From Lineus longissimus (lineage: Eukaryota; Nemertea; Pilidiophora; Heteronemertea; Lineidae), in the NCBI RefSeq assembly GCF_910592395.1, contig NC_088325.1:6975501-7039500 (forward strand): a DNA stretch of 64,000 nucleotides. The letters are read 5' to 3'. Each line of letters begins with the position of its first letter. Within the stretch, counting starts at the first letter, position 1. The notes below the pieces were generated by a model, which saw only the letters and a list, made by a program, of their open reading frames with translations, made no database searches and was not told where the DNA came from. A program made the position numbers and the translations under genes. Of this stretch, positions 1-12,349 are shown in pieces.

Positions 1-1279
1 CGACCAGGTCCGGATCAACTGAGACGGACATTTTTGATGTGGCTGTAGAGCTCTTTATCAGGGAAATAATCGTTTATTATATTTTATTTTTAAGTAAGGT
101 GACAAAAGATAAAAACTGCTTACTATGTCATGTATTCATCCTCGACCGGAAGTGTGGCACAGTTGTGGTAAATACATGGCTGGGATGGATCAAAGTGGAA
201 TTAATTCTCAATCTGAGGTTGAGTCTGTGTCTACAGAGTCAGGCCATCACAGAAACATGCTTTTTGATAACATATTTAAGAAATTGTGGTCACACTGGTC
301 AGTTTAGAACCTGTATTTTTATATAAAGGGCCATATCAATGCGCGAGTGTTGATTTGACGGATATGCTGTTCTCAGGCAATTGGTATTGGAATGTTGTAG
401 AATCTTATTATGATATTAGTAAATGGTTCTTCTTAACGCATATAAAATTTGGTGAGGATCGATTGGCCCTAGGGGTACTTTTTTACAAAAACCTATGAAC
501 AGCGATGTACACGTGATGTACACAGTGTCTAATACAGGGCTCTTGCCTAAATGGTAAAGACCGAACTGAGGACTCTTTAATTTGGCTCTGATAATGGGAT
601 GGTGGCCCCTGTTTGTGGCGTCAGGGTATAACCTTTATGCACAATGTATATTATTGCCATCATCGCAATCTAGGCCTAAATATTGACATAAACATGCACA
701 TATCTCAACCTGGAGGCAGGATATGCAATTAAAGGGATATTTGGCAAGCCGCTCGCCGACCTAGCATCATTTTTGTCCTGTTTGGAGAGCCTCTTGCCGA
801 ACAGTACTGAAAGCAAGCCAGTTTGGCAAGCCCGGCTTGTCAATACACAAAATCTATCGTGTTTGGCGAGCCGGAAACTTTACAAAATATTAGCCAATCA
901 GATAGCAGTGACGTCATATTGGAATTAACAATGGCGGCTTGTCGCTCGGGATTCACTTTTTCACTTTCTTTTATAAAACTCGTGTTTCTGTCACTGCATA
1001 ATCCAAGACGAGGCATACACTTATGGTATACATAGGAGATTTAAAATGTGATTAACTAATGCGCGTAATAAATACATTGGGTACATTCATTCACTATACA
1101 TCCAGTAGTGTTGACCGCGTTGGCATGAATGGTATGAATGAGTTCTGCTCTCCATCTTGGGCAAACAAGTCGCTGTTTGGTAGGCCAGGCTTGCCAAATA
1201 CATGTAGTCGCTTCGAAAAATTTGATAAAAAGGGACATGAAGTTACATTGATGAAGAATGCGCAACTCTACAAATAATC
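1..1279. other. Non-coding interval with GGCAAGCC-like reiterations
   Basis: No credible gene is visible; the open frames are short and have no recognisable domain. Between about 740 and 870, and again near 1175-1200, a motif close to TTTGGCAAGCC recurs in both orientations, which suggests an old small repeat. At 892-916 a CCAAT-type motif (AGCCAATCAG) is followed by a perfect CRE octamer TGACGTCA at 909-916. This could be promoter-like, but a related AGCCAATCAGAT string occurs at 30155, so it may belong to a dispersed repeat. Confidence 0.5.
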
Positions 1280-1283
1280 TTAA

Positions 1284-2220
1284 AGGGGTGGACGCCGTTC
1301 GTAATTACTGGTGGTCCAGGAAAATTGATGCAGTTACACACAATTCCGTAGCGCATTCATTATGCATACGAATTTGTTCGAACTTGGTAGTTATCGTATT
1401 TGTATATGGCTCTAGGAAAATTCGTCCCCGGAAAATTCGTCCCCGAGGATAATTCGTCCCTGGAAAATTCGTCCCTGAGGAAAATTTTGTCCCCAGAATA
1501 TTTGTCCCCGGAAAATATGTCCCCTAGGATAATTCGTCCCTGGGAAATTCGTGCCCGAGGATAAAACGTACCCGGAAAATTAAACAAAAGTTGAAAGTTT
1601 CTGACATTACTTTCCAGTAGTAACTACTACTTACTACTTTCGACTTTTCACATTCAGTGTTATATCTCTAGTTACTACCCTACTAGCTAGTTACCTACTC
1701 CACTCTTTTCATAGTAGGTAGAGGTAGGCAGGCGAAATAATTTATTTTTTTACAAATAAGTATTTTTACTGGTCAGAATGAAAGAAAAACTCTAAATTCT
1801 TCAATAAAATATTTCGCCTGCCTGCCTCTACCTATGAAAATAGTGGGGTAGGTAACTAGCTAGTAGGGTAGTAAAGAGAGATGTTACACTGAATGAGAAA
1901 AATCGAAAGTAGTAGTTATTACTACAGTCCATTCGACAAGACTCAGAGTCTTGGAAAGTAAAGTCAGAAACTTTCAACTTTGTAAAATTTTCTGGGGACG
2001 AATTATCCTCGGGGGCAAATTTTCCAGGGACGAATTATCCTCGGGGACAAATTTTCCGGGGACGAACTATCCTCGGGGACGAATTTTCTAGGGACGAATT
2101 TTCCTTGGGGAAGAATTATCCGGGGACGAATTTGCAGGGACGAATTTTCCGGGGACGAATTTTCCTGTAACCTTTGTATATATGTCTACACGACGGCAAT
2201 GCTGAAATTTATATTTAGTT
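1284..2220 (-). repeat. TTAA-flanked MITE (family A), split by a foldback element
   Basis: The left part (1284-1407) starts after TTAA (1280-1283) with AGGGGT and matches the reverse complement of copies at 18835-19062 and 38571-38805. Homology resumes after the foldback insertion, from about 2173, with the TGTCTACACGA...AATGCTGAAATTT segment. The far end is degraded, so 2220 is approximate. TTAA target duplications are typical of piggyBac and Kolobok superfamilies; which of the two applies is not shown. Confidence 0.7.
1408..2172. mobile_element. Foldback-type transposon with 9-bp target site duplication
   Basis: This 765-bp unit is almost wholly palindromic. Each arm of roughly 350 bp starts with a minisatellite of a 16-bp unit close to GGAAAATTCGTCCCCG (1411-1580 and, inverted, 1990-2165), followed by a unique inverted segment including GCCTGCCTCTACCTA. 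The arms meet at an AT-rich centre near 1770. Termini are GGCTCTAGG and CCTGTAACC. It is flanked by a perfect direct repeat TTTGTATAT (1399-1407 and 2173-2181). It has no coding capacity; the short open frames are minisatellite translations. Terminal GG/CC plus a 9-bp duplication fits Mutator-type mobilisation, by inference. Confidence 0.88.
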
Positions 2221-2488
2221 CGGTTCGTGATGACGCAATTGGCTATGTTCACATTCAGATACAAGTTTCATCTTTTTTGCCACAGCGTAGACGAGCTGCC
2301 ACGCATGGAATCATAGCTTTTGCCGCTTACAATTTTAACATTTTAATACATTTGTTGTATTAAGTACATGCATGCACTTTTGTATACATGTATGTGGAGT
2401 TGCGCCATTTTTACTTTGGTTACAATGTAACTTTGGGTTTGACCTGCAGAACCGTATCTGTCATATGTGTAAAGTTGATATTGAAAAC

Positions 2489-3493
2489 GGTAGTATGTAA
2501 ACACTAAAACGTTTCAAAAGAAACAGGTCAAACGAAACGAGTCAAAAATAAGATATGGCATAAAAATGAATATTACTGAATAATTATACTCATGATCTGT
2601 TATAATGATTACAATAATTCTGTTTGCGTAGTCTGGATCGATTTTTAAGGGAAATTGAATTTGGTTAATTGTTTGCAACACGGCGACCCACCTTCGCTTC
2701 CACACTTTCAGCGCAATAAGTAAATCGGCCTCGTCCCCGTGCCAATCTCCAAAAGAAGAGTTAATATTCAAAATATTATCTCTGCCCGAATTTTAAACTT
2801 CCATATTGGCGAATCACTGTTCATTATGCATTGCGATCGCGCAGTGTAATTAAACTGAAAATGGCCGTGGCCACAGATTCGTACTCACTTTGGGGACGAC
2901 ATAACACAAGGTTATGGCGTTTAAAATTAAACAAATACAATTGAAATGTTTGAATGAACCACCCTTGTCATGTCTTAAAGTTTCGCATCAATATATGCTT
3001 TGAACATCTTGTAATAATGAAATGAGTGGATCCAGCACATTCGGCAATAATGGCGTCCAATTAGGTCAGGGAAATGCCAGATGAAATGCGGAATAACATG
3101 GTTAATGCTATGACCTCTGATCTGCTGATGCTCCGTGTCTGAGTGCTACGTTCGAAAGAGTTCAAGGCAAAATTGGACATGTGATCCACTAAATCGTTGT
3201 TATTGTCGTTAAAGTATACGATAGCGCTAAATATTGGGGCAGGGTACGAGGTTACGTGGGGAAATACCGGTTTATCTAAATTGTGAAAGAGCTGAACGGA
3301 CTGTGGTAAATCTATTTATAATTAATCGCTTTCTGTTTGAATTTCTGTGGCTTTTATGCGGTAAAAATACAAAACAGAGCCTTGAAAATGACACACCCAA
3401 ATAGTGCATTATCAATTTCACGTTTTGACCATTTATTTGACTCGTTTCGTTTGACCTGTTTCTTTTGAAACGTTTCAGTGTTTACATACTACC
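2489..3493. mobile_element. 1-kb TIR DNA transposon, non-autonomous, 10-bp TSD
   Basis: Near-perfect terminal inverted repeats of about 57 bp begin GGTAGTATGTAAACACT at 2489 and end AGTGTTTACATACTACC at 3493. The flanks carry a perfect 10-bp direct repeat TATTGAAAAC (2479-2488 and 3494-3503). The interior has no convincing ORF, so it depends on a transposase elsewhere. Related termini occur at 20778, 21201 and 22734. The GG...CC termini and the duplication length suggest a Mutator-like superfamily. Confidence 0.87.
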
Positions 3494-3861
3494 TATTGAA
3501 AACGAAGAACATTGTCTCTGTGTATGTGCCACATTTAATGACCAAAGGGAGACGTCATATAGAGAACTTGAAAAAAAGACTTAATTTATAAGTGTATTGA
3601 AATTGGGATATAAAATCAGAAACGGAGTCTAGAGCGACAATGACTGTGGAAACCACCGATTAGGGCGCCAATTTTTTTTTCACAAACGACAGATCCATTC
3701 CAATTGTTATTCGTACATGTAGATCCTATAGCACTTCTATTAAATAGAGGGCGCGCACGCGCATATTATCGTTCCGTATAATCGACTAAATTCGCCTGCG
3801 GTGGGTATGATGTACTGTTCCCCCCCCTCCAGCTCCGCTCTCCCGACCCCCCCCCCCTCCG

Positions 3862-3894
3862 GACGGTTAGGGTAGGTTTAGGGTTAGGATTAGC
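3862..3894 (+). repeat. Short degenerate telomere-like tract
   Basis: The stretch reads GGTTAGGGTAGGTTTAGGG and continues TTAGGATTAG, which is degenerate TTAGGG, the animal telomere repeat. It is only about 33 bp and directly follows a poly-C tract. It could be a relic of end repair or chance low complexity. Confidence 0.45.
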
Positions 3895-3960
3895 ATAGAG
3901 CGGTTTGCATACCATGACGAAGATCCCTGGCTCGAATCTCACCCCAGTCGACACTCTTTT
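3885..3960 (+). repeat. tRNA-like sequence (SINE head or tRNA pseudogene)
   Basis: TAGCATAGAGCGG resembles a polymerase III A box and GGCTCGAATCTC, about 40 bp later, resembles a B box. The spacing is tRNA-like, but B-box mismatches and poor stem pairing argue against a functional tRNA. A short CAATACAACT reiteration follows and may be a SINE tail. Confidence 0.3.
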
Positions 3961-6639
3961 CATGGTAGTCTCAATACAACTCAATACAACAGGTGGGACC
4001 TATTCCTCACTTTCTAATATAATGATTTATAAAACATGCCAGTGTAACCCGATGTAAATTGTGTCTGATTAGCCTTTATAGGCTGGCTATAGCTGACGGA
4101 AATAAACAAATATTCTCGTATATACATTGCTCGCTCCATCAGAACCATCTCCATCCCAGTGCTATAACACATTTATGATCATTGCAGCAGGTGTAATCGG
4201 CTCATTTTTCATCTACAAGTAGTTTCATGCAATCTTTCGGGTTAGCAATGCATTTTTGACATGATAATTTGATTATTTTGGGGGTTTTCAGAATATTTGA
4301 CCAGTGAACCTGATTGTCACTGATCAATGAGGCAAATATCCACATAATAATGTGTCTGCAATATGAGAAGTACAGACCTTGTTCTATTTGTACAATTCCA
4401 AAGTTGTTAGTGCGCTCATTATGTGTGGACCTTTCGATACAAGTACATAAAGGGTAACTACTGCCCTCCTTGCTATTATCAGACAAAATGAAAGCTACAT
4501 ACGTAAATACATTTTTTAATAGATTGGTTTTCGCTCTTCTATTTATCTACATGGATGCATTACGTCGAACATTCAAGCAAGTAGGGCAACGAGGCTATAC
4601 ATTATTCTATAACTGATTACAAAACATATATGTAAGAATAAATATTATTAATATACATGAACTTCCTTGTCCAGATATTTTATCCGCAAACTTAAAGGGG
4701 ATTTCGCACGACCAACGCTTCGGCCTACTTTTTTAATTTTTCTCGGGCCGTGAAAATGAACCTTCTCATTTCCTGTTGATAAGTTCGGCGCAGATCAGTA
4801 AGCTAGACTCGGCCTGATGAACATGCGAACAATAGGGCATGGGCTTTGATACGACTGAGGGGCGGGAAGTGCATTGTATTGATAGTACCAGAGTCTTTCA
4901 AATAAATGTTTGAAAGACTCTGCTAGTACAAAGTCAGTTTCGCAGTATAAGTTATCGGCTTTTTCGTACCACCTAGGACAGAATAATGATCTAGATTATA
5001 ATGATGCCGAGGGATAAGGGTGATACGACAAGAGTAAGAAAATGCTACGAAATTGCACAGAGGACTGTGCTGATTGCAATGCAGAGATGAGGAACTTTAA
5101 ATATTTCAGTTGAAAGCCCAATCTTTGTGGGTCGCTTCAGTTAGATAACATGTGGCTGGGGCAAGGGCATTCTCAGTGCATACCTCGAATATTGAATTCG
5201 GTAAGTCACGACCTGAGGAAAAACGGACCAGAACTCTTCAATGAGAAACTGTTATCTCCAGGAAATATTTTGGATTTTGAAGCTATTGAACATTGATGTG
5301 GGAAAGGCGCTTCACAAAAATGTTCATTTCATTAATTCAATGTCTCCTTTTTTTAGTTTAAAAAAACATATAATTGCCAACAAACTGACTTTGATTCGCT
5401 GATATCACTCGGGTATTTGAAGGCAACGTTATCTGCTCAAATACGAAATATGATTTGTTAATTTCTGAATGGTAAATAGGAAATTATGGCTCTTTCTCAA
5501 AATCTCTACAAGCATTTTCGTGATTTTTGAAAATTCCAACTTTTTGAAAAGGGTAAATTTTGGCCCTTTTTAAAAATCCCGCTTGGTATCTACTCTAGTC
5601 AGGTGAAGGACCCTACCCATCTGCGGGGGACGTTTGTCTCTTACATGAAATGATTTTAAAAACCTTATCCATGCCTCAATTTGAGTTTCACCTCCCCTCT
5701 TCTTTTCAAAGGCTCTTTTCATCAATTCAATATCTATTTTATTTAGTTTTAGATGTATTATTGCCATCAAGTATATTGCCATTAATGTCAGAATGCCTGA
5801 TCCACTCTCAATTTCTCAAGTAAATGTTCAAATAAACCCAAATCAACCTTCTTTTTTTTTACTCCACCACTTAGCACGCCCAGTGCAGGACCTACTCTGT
5901 CATATCAATCGCTAGTAACATTAGCTGCATCATGTAAACAGTTATTGACACCAAAAAATACTACTTAAAAGTCTAATGAACTGAAGATTATTGCAATATT
6001 GTGAGCAGTTGGGTCAAACGTAAGCAATGCACTACGGTATTTGTGATCAAAGTGTATAGTCCCGCCCCTCTCCCCCACTCAGCAAAGTTAAGGGGGCCAG
6101 TGCTCTTAACAATATTCTAAAATGACCCCCACCCCTTTCTTGAGGATTGCCATCTAAATTTTGACCTCCTTTCTAGGGGCTCTCTTGTGAGAAATACCTT
6201 TTATTCACATTTATTTCACCTCGTTTTCATTTTTTGTGAGCTTATATAATACTGAAGACAAGGTAAAATAGGTAAAGTGGTTACCCTTTTTAATGAGCAG
6301 TCTCCCCTTTTGACAAGTTGGAAGAAATCTTTCTGAAAAAAATCCCCTTTTTTCGTTTTCTCGGGGATTACCCTAGTTTTGAACTCAAAATGACCCCCTT
6401 CCCCTAAAAAATTAGAAAATTGGAACGCGCACGCGGCCTCTAAGCCAATATCCAACTTGGGGGTGGGGGATATTCTGATGGATCAAATCATTTTCGACAG
6501 GACGTACAACTGTGTTTTGTTATCTCAAGGTGAGTGTATACGCAAATGTTGTGGCAAGACTGTACAAGTTCGTAAACTTTTAAAAATCATTCCTTCTCAA
6601 AGAAGGGATGTGGTGAAAAGTCCGCTTCACTGATATTCC

Positions 6640-6725
6640 ATTTAAGGAATTGATACCAAACTCGAGGTATTAGTTGTCTCACCAAAACTGCGAGGGTGGA
6701 GCTGAAATGTAGACCAAAACCGAAG
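6640..6725 (+). repeat. Dispersed repeat C, copy 1
   Basis: The segment from GGAATTGATACCAA through GTAGACCAAAACC is about 85% similar, by eye, to the reverse complement of 55650-55735. The two inverted copies lie 49 kb apart. No coding frame or family identity is evident. Confidence 0.65.
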
Positions 6726-7160
6726 CGTAGGTGGTCTTTACAGGAGATAGGGTTCAAGGTTTAGGATTACTTTGCCCGTTTTTCCTTTGGTCTTTCCAAG
6801 AGATGGGGGGGGGTCGTACTTTAGGTTTGCCAGTTTTCGTTTGGTCTTTACAGGAGGTAGGGGGTCGTAGTTTGGCAATATGGGGCTAGTTGCGCTTTTG
6901 GTCTTTCAATGAGTTGGTAGTGTACGCGCCTGTCACCCATCCAATTGATGACCGGGCTCGACGTTGCTTAACTTGCTCTTTCCAAGAAACAGGGGGTCGT
7001 CGTTTAGGTTTGCCAGTTTTCCTTTGGTCTTTACAGGAGGTTTTTGTAGCTCTGGAGACAACGCGCCAACCAATAGGCCATAGGAATTCGGGTTAGGCCT
7101 TATTGATAGTCCTTCCAAGAGTAATGGGGTTATGGGTTGACATAAAATTGCCAGTTGCCC
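6720..7160 (+). repeat. Degenerate reiteration of a TTTGGTCTTTACAGGAGG phrase
   Basis: Variants of TTTGGTCTTTACAGGAGG followed by GGGGTCGTAGTTTAGG recur at irregular spacing at about 6733, 6787, 6839, 6897, 6975, 7022 and 7108. It looks like a decayed minisatellite. Overlapping open frames on both strands are translations of this repeat. Confidence 0.5.
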
Positions 7161-8369
7161 TGGTCCTTTGAGGAGGTGGGGTCATTATTCGACAAGAGTT
7201 CATCTCAAACGAATCCACGATTTGCATGCATTCAAGTTTGATTTGGCATACGTGCGCCAGATTTATAAGTTGTAGTTCGCCAGGTTTTGGCTGCCTCATC
7301 GGAGAATACATTAACTTGACACGATTCCGATGTCGAATTTATTTCCGGAACCCGTTGGTTCTTTGGCCAAGTGACACCGTCTTCGCTCATTTAAAGCACG
7401 GACTTGGTTTAATACATGTATCCATACATGGTATGAAGCGCCGTAGGGGAATTCAACTATTTGCAAAAAAAGTGTTTGAAATAATCTCGCTCATTGTTTC
7501 AATGCAATAATGAGCACATTTGATTTTTCTCTTCAAATGAAGTGCTCTTTTGAAACGACTGTTTTTAAACTGTATTCAAACTACATGTAGCAATTTTACT
7601 CATCAAACCATCCATTTGTTTCCTAACCAGGAGTGCATACAATAGTTATTTTAATACCGTAGACGCTGTGATTATTTCAAACCAGACTTTGCTTGAACCC
7701 AATGAATAGTATCACCCCCGATCAATGTGACCTAATGGGCACACAAACTTATGGTATGCATATAATCCTCTATCCTCAGTAGCCTACTACATGCGGACTG
7801 GACCAACATTGTCTAATGCGTGTGTACATACACTCAATATTTCATGGAATGCAAAAAATGATGACAAACAATCTGCGCTTAGGAATGATAACGATGCAAC
7901 TCAATTTGGTTTGAAAGAGTGAAAGTTCCAACTCCGGTGTGGTTTTAAAACAACGTCTATGATATTGAAATATTTGTGTATCTTTGTTGGTTTGGAAGAA
8001 ACAGTACTGCTGCTTGAGTACAAAATAGCCGATTCAAAAATGTACTTTATCGGAGGAAATGAGTTTAAAATGTTCATTTAAGGTTTGAAACAATTACAAA
8101 TAATATTTGGCAAAATTCCCACGTGGCACCTCATTTCTGGCATACAAAAGTTACACAGTTCTGATTTTCATATTTTGATTTAATCAGGTTCGTGAACTAT
8201 CAAGCATTTGTGTTTACAACAAACAAACAGATCCAAAGATTTCTCTCAAGTTAGTATTGATCATGAGAGTGTCGTGCTAGGAGGAAGAGATGTGGATATG
8301 TCTGAACAACAGAGAAGAGAATCATCTTGAATATTAGTACCGGGTACTTCAGTCATAATTTACTAGTAA

Positions 8370-8556
8370 AAACTACTAATTTGATAGTTGCTATATAGCA
8401 CCAACTGTGAAATTAATAAAAACATAACCATGAATAAGTTGTTCAAAAACAAGAAGTAAACACTGCATTTAAATGGTTAAGAATTAATATTTTGATAGTT
8501 AAAACAATTGATTTTACAGTCGGTGCAACAAGCAACTACCAGAGTAGTAGAAAATA
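8370..8556. repeat. Small inverted-repeat element (MITE-like)
   Basis: The left arm (TACTAATTTGATAGTTGC...AGCACCAACTGTGAAATT) is complemented by the right arm (ACAGTCGGTGCAACAAGCAACTACCAGAGTAG). A related single arm, CTCTGGTAGTTTCTATTGC, occurs at 10278-10315. Ends and target duplication are unclear. Confidence 0.5.
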
Positions 8557-9317
8557 ACCAAGTAAATAGTTATTTTACTCTTTGATTTTAAGAATGTGGC
8601 AGGTTTCGCAATCCGTACGAAAGACAAAGTATGCAGGTCTATGTAAACGTCCCCATGTAAACAGTTCCGAAACCAGCCTACATGAAGAGCCCATCGAAAC
8701 TATGCGACCTTAAGTGGTTTTACCCAAAATTTATATGAAAGATGCAAACCACATTGATGTGAGACCTATTTCTGGCCAAAAAAGTTTTATTCGTGGTCGA
8801 TTCAGTATTGTCTTATAGCATCTTATAGAGGTAAAGCAACGACTCACGTTACGTAAGTTTAACAAAAGTGTGTACGGAAGATTAGTCGGCAGGCCTATGT
8901 CGGCATCCACTGAAGAATGAGACATACACTTTGACGAAGGTGACGTGAAGCGCACGTGTCGTCATTAATGAAATTACCTTCGCGAGCGGATGCGCTTAAT
9001 ATACACATGGGGCGTTCTTTTAACCACACTTTTAAAAAGTTTTCCTAGCACCAACTTATAGTTATCGAACCCAAACTACAGCTACTTCAGTTTTCTGTAT
9101 GTGGCACGACGACTGCCGTGTTTCCAGAGTCGGGATGAGTGCCGTAGTAGTTGGAGCGAAGCTTCGAATTACATTCTGAACAATCTACCGGGCACCACAC
9201 TCTCCGTTTACGAACTTCCGTCATGACACCACAAAATATTTTCGTTAGACCGGGCTGCGGCAACACAGAAAGTTCTTCCCAGCACGGATTGTGCCCCGAG
9301 TGCTCGTTGCGGTTGGG

Positions 9318-9553
9318 TTAGTAGAGCGCGTTGATGCTGTCTTTCTTGGTCCTAGTCAGAGCGATTATAAACACGTCGTCCTTGTGTTTGACGAAGAAGT
9401 AGTCCATGGGCTTCTTTGGCAGGCGCGGCAATCCACGCGTCTTCGTCTCCCATGACTTGTCCTCGAGATTGAAAATATAAGTCTTCCTGTCGTTGTATCC
9501 TTCGAGGTGGACTTTCTTATCCTCAAGGTAGGCGATGTCGGCGGTTAACAGGT
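9318..9553 (-). CDS. 3'-terminal exon of an unidentified gene, weakly Kelch-like
   Basis: On the minus strand a splice acceptor (GTTTTCCAG) is followed by 236 bp of open, GC-rich sequence with strong third-position G/C bias, ending in TAA at 9318-9320. The frame continues upstream to 9596, but codon quality falls at the acceptor, so I place the exon start at 9553 with a split first codon. The roughly 78 encoded residues include DIAYLEDKKVHLEGYND, a YIFNLEDKSWE core and a GLPRLP turn, then DDVFIIAL. That spacing resembles one and a half blades of a Kelch-type beta propeller, but no diagnostic GG is present, so function is not assigned. I could not find the preceding exons between 9.6 and 13 kb. 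It may be the last exon of a long gene or a stranded duplicate. Confidence 0.5.
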
Positions 9554-10989
9554 CTGGAAAACGATCCGAGTATCGGGTTGACCAAAACGCTTCCAAAAGC
9601 CTTCATAGATTAGTTGACAACCTATTTAATTTCTAAACGATCCCTAAACTGTAGGCTAAATTTCATTCTCCCAGGAAACATGTATATTTTTGGCCAAAAA
9701 AAGACGAAATTAGATGAACATGTACATGCATTTTTCAACAAGTTACTTACTGTCAGCAAGTGAACTTTCTTAGCAGGATTCGGGATTCAACCGAAATCGC
9801 TATCGGGAACCGGGATATGACAACTTGGGTGGGAGATACGTTGGTTTTTCATACGCAAATGGCTTCCAGCAGAACCGTGACTTCTCAAAACAGGATAATT
9901 GAAAAGTTATTAAACTGCAATAAATAATGCACTAAAACGGGGTGTAACCATAGGCTTGCCTGAAATTCACATGCCATGTTCAAGGCCCAAACTGTCTCGC
10001 AAAACCGTCCAAAATCATTATTAGAAGGCAGCATTTGTGGGATACTACTGGTGGCGGCGCATGGTGTCAAGCAGGGTCATAATCCTCCTGGCCAGCTAAC
10101 TATACCATGCCAAAGTTGTCCCTTTAAAACTGGGCCGCTACCCATCCCCCTCCACATAACTTCGAGAATCACAGTTAACTCCATAAACCTCTTTACCACG
10201 GGAATTCCGCACTTGATTCTGGTGCATAAAATTAATGAGGAAAATAATGATCTTAAAGTAATTTGCAACTACATGTACTCTGGTAGTTTCTATTGCACCG
10301 ACTGTGAAATAAGTAGTCTTTATTTATTGGTTATTGTATGGTTATTTGATACCGAGCTAGAACAACTAATTAATGGTTAGTTTTATTACTACATGCACTT
10401 TTTTCACCAGCAATTGGAAATACCAGATTAGTTATTTTACTCATAAAGTTTTAAAATTTCAGAGTTTGACTTTCCCACCAAATGTTATACTCATCATGTA
10501 TAACGGGGAACTATTCAAGGCGGGTCTACATTTGGATACATCCGCGGAATATCAGCATTTCTTGCTAATAAGGTGGTAACTTAAGTGCAAAAGGTGCCCT
10601 TCCAAAACACCTCCAGAGTATGATGGTTCATAAACCACAGTTTGGCAGTAAAAATGAAAACGTCACGATTGGTAATTTACCATGGATAGGCCTATTGGGA
10701 CGTCACGAATTATATGTATATATGATTATTCACGGATTCCGTGTGTTTATGTCAAACACGAGCAATTTGTCAATAAACCGCAAAATATATGGCCAGTAAA
10801 CCAACATGGTACCCCTTCCCACCCACATTACCACAGATACCCAATCCTGAGATCAGACACAAAACCCGGAGAAAAAGCAGTCAACAAAACCCACTGCGAA
10901 AAAACATTAGACTCACGGGGTAGTCCATTGCGTCATCCTAATTGGGTTGAGGAACGCGGCCAAAGTAATATGTAAAGTCAAGGACTTAG

Positions 10990-11215
10990 TGAGCCCCCCT
11001 TTAGGTCGGGGGAGCTCCCCCGAACCCCCCTACGAGCATATGTTAAGTGCAAGCTCTAACAACTACAGCTGTTACAATGGGGGGACACCCCCCAAACCCC
11101 CCTCCGTCGACATAGGTTTTTACCAGTGCGTTGGGGGGAAGCTCCCCCCAACCCCCCCCCCCCCCCGGTGGACAGTCAACTAGCCCTTCTTTGTCATACT
11201 GCTGGAGGGGGGGGG
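10990..11215. repeat. Three-fold G-block/C-block reiteration
   Basis: Units of the form GGGGGAGCTCCCCCGAACCCC occur at about 11008, 11079 and 11133. Each can fold on itself, and the tract ends in a run of 14 C and later of 8 G. Both strands could form quadruplex or i-motif structures. Proline-rich open frames here come from the repeat. Confidence 0.65.
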
Positions 11216-12257
11216 TGCGATGGGACCATCCATATAGTAATTATAGTTCCTTCCGACACATTTTTGTTTTGGTAATGAAATACATTGTGATTGTCCTTAT
11301 TCACGGGAATCGGGCGTTTCCAGTGATATACGACACTTAAATGGATTGTCCTCATGCATTCACTTTGGAAACGCATTTTAAAATAGATGTTACGTCCTGT
11401 TAATGGGGCACGTCATCATCGCGTACATTTGGGAAAAACTCCCTAACGAGACCGGAGCAGACGGCTGAAAGTAGTTTAATTATTGGCCGCTAGGGTTCAG
11501 AATGTCGCTCACCCGAATTTTTCACGCAACTTTTGCTAAATAGAGCTAGTTCTAGTTTGTAATTCATTTTGATACTTCAGATTTGGGTAGTAGACTAAAA
11601 TAACTTAGTCGTCAGTGTGGTTTTAAGCAGGAAAAACGTATTTGTTTTTCTCAAAGTGCCCTTTTTGGACGGGTGTGTGCGATTGTTTTGTTTATGTCAC
11701 GTGACCTCGACCATGTCGACACAAAATTGAAATAAACCACCCTTTTCTGTCATTATTTAGGACGGATATTTCTCTAATAAAAATATTAATATAATTGGCC
11801 AATTTCTTAGGCATATGATGTAGCGAATTCCCATGAAGATTTAAATTAATTTTAATTTGATTTAACTTAATTTCAACCAATGGGATAGCAACCACCACCG
11901 GAAGATCGCGGAAATCGGTAAACTAAACGGAGTTAATTCAGAAAAATACCAAAAAAATTTGTTTGTAGGATATACAATAGTTACTCTCTTTATTTCTAAT
12001 AATTCATTTACATTATGTACTCCCGCACACACGTGTATCTTAAGAGCCCCTCCTAAGAGGGGGGCTTATAAGAAACATCAACTGGCGGAGCATATAGAAA
12101 ACAACTGGTTATGCCAGGATGCAGATAATGCCGTCCAAGGCGATATTTGACTTGCCATTAAGTTCGACTCCGGAGTAATTATCCCTAAAACCTGCATGGT
12201 TCTCAAATATATATGATTTTGTTCACATCAGCGAACTTTGTCGGTCTGGAATAATAT

Positions 12258-12349
12258 AGCCTCACCCGTAGAGATTCGCTGAATCCATACAGGGAATGTG
12301 ACATCAAGGAAGTGGCCATCCACTGAGTGTTAATTTCAAGTGGCACAAT
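12258..12349 (-). repeat. Dispersed repeat D, copy 1
   Basis: About 92 bp matching the reverse complement of 17300-17390 at about 95% by eye, including ACTCAGTGG, GATGTCACATTCCCTGTATG and CTCTACGGGTGAGGCT. At the other copy, a tRNA-like sequence directly adjoins the GTGGCACAAT end. Confidence 0.75.

Larger units (their letters stand above)
3504..9317. other. Non-coding interval with minor repeats
   Basis: I see no gene with recognisable domains here. The interval holds a C-rich low-complexity tract (3819-3860), a short telomere-like stretch, a weak tRNA-like sequence, a small perfect hairpin (4889-4922), a dispersed repeat at about 6640-6725, reiterated 'GGTCTTTACAGGAGG' phrases (6720-7160) and a small inverted-repeat element (8370-8556). 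The rest is AT-rich sequence with scattered stops. Confidence 0.5.

Noticed and set aside
1360-1587. Minus-strand 75-codon frame rich in FPGT and SGD
   Set aside because: Translation of the foldback minisatellite unit; length depends on the repeat.
10947-11183. Proline-rich small protein
   Set aside because: Encoded by the G/C-block repeat and homopolymers.
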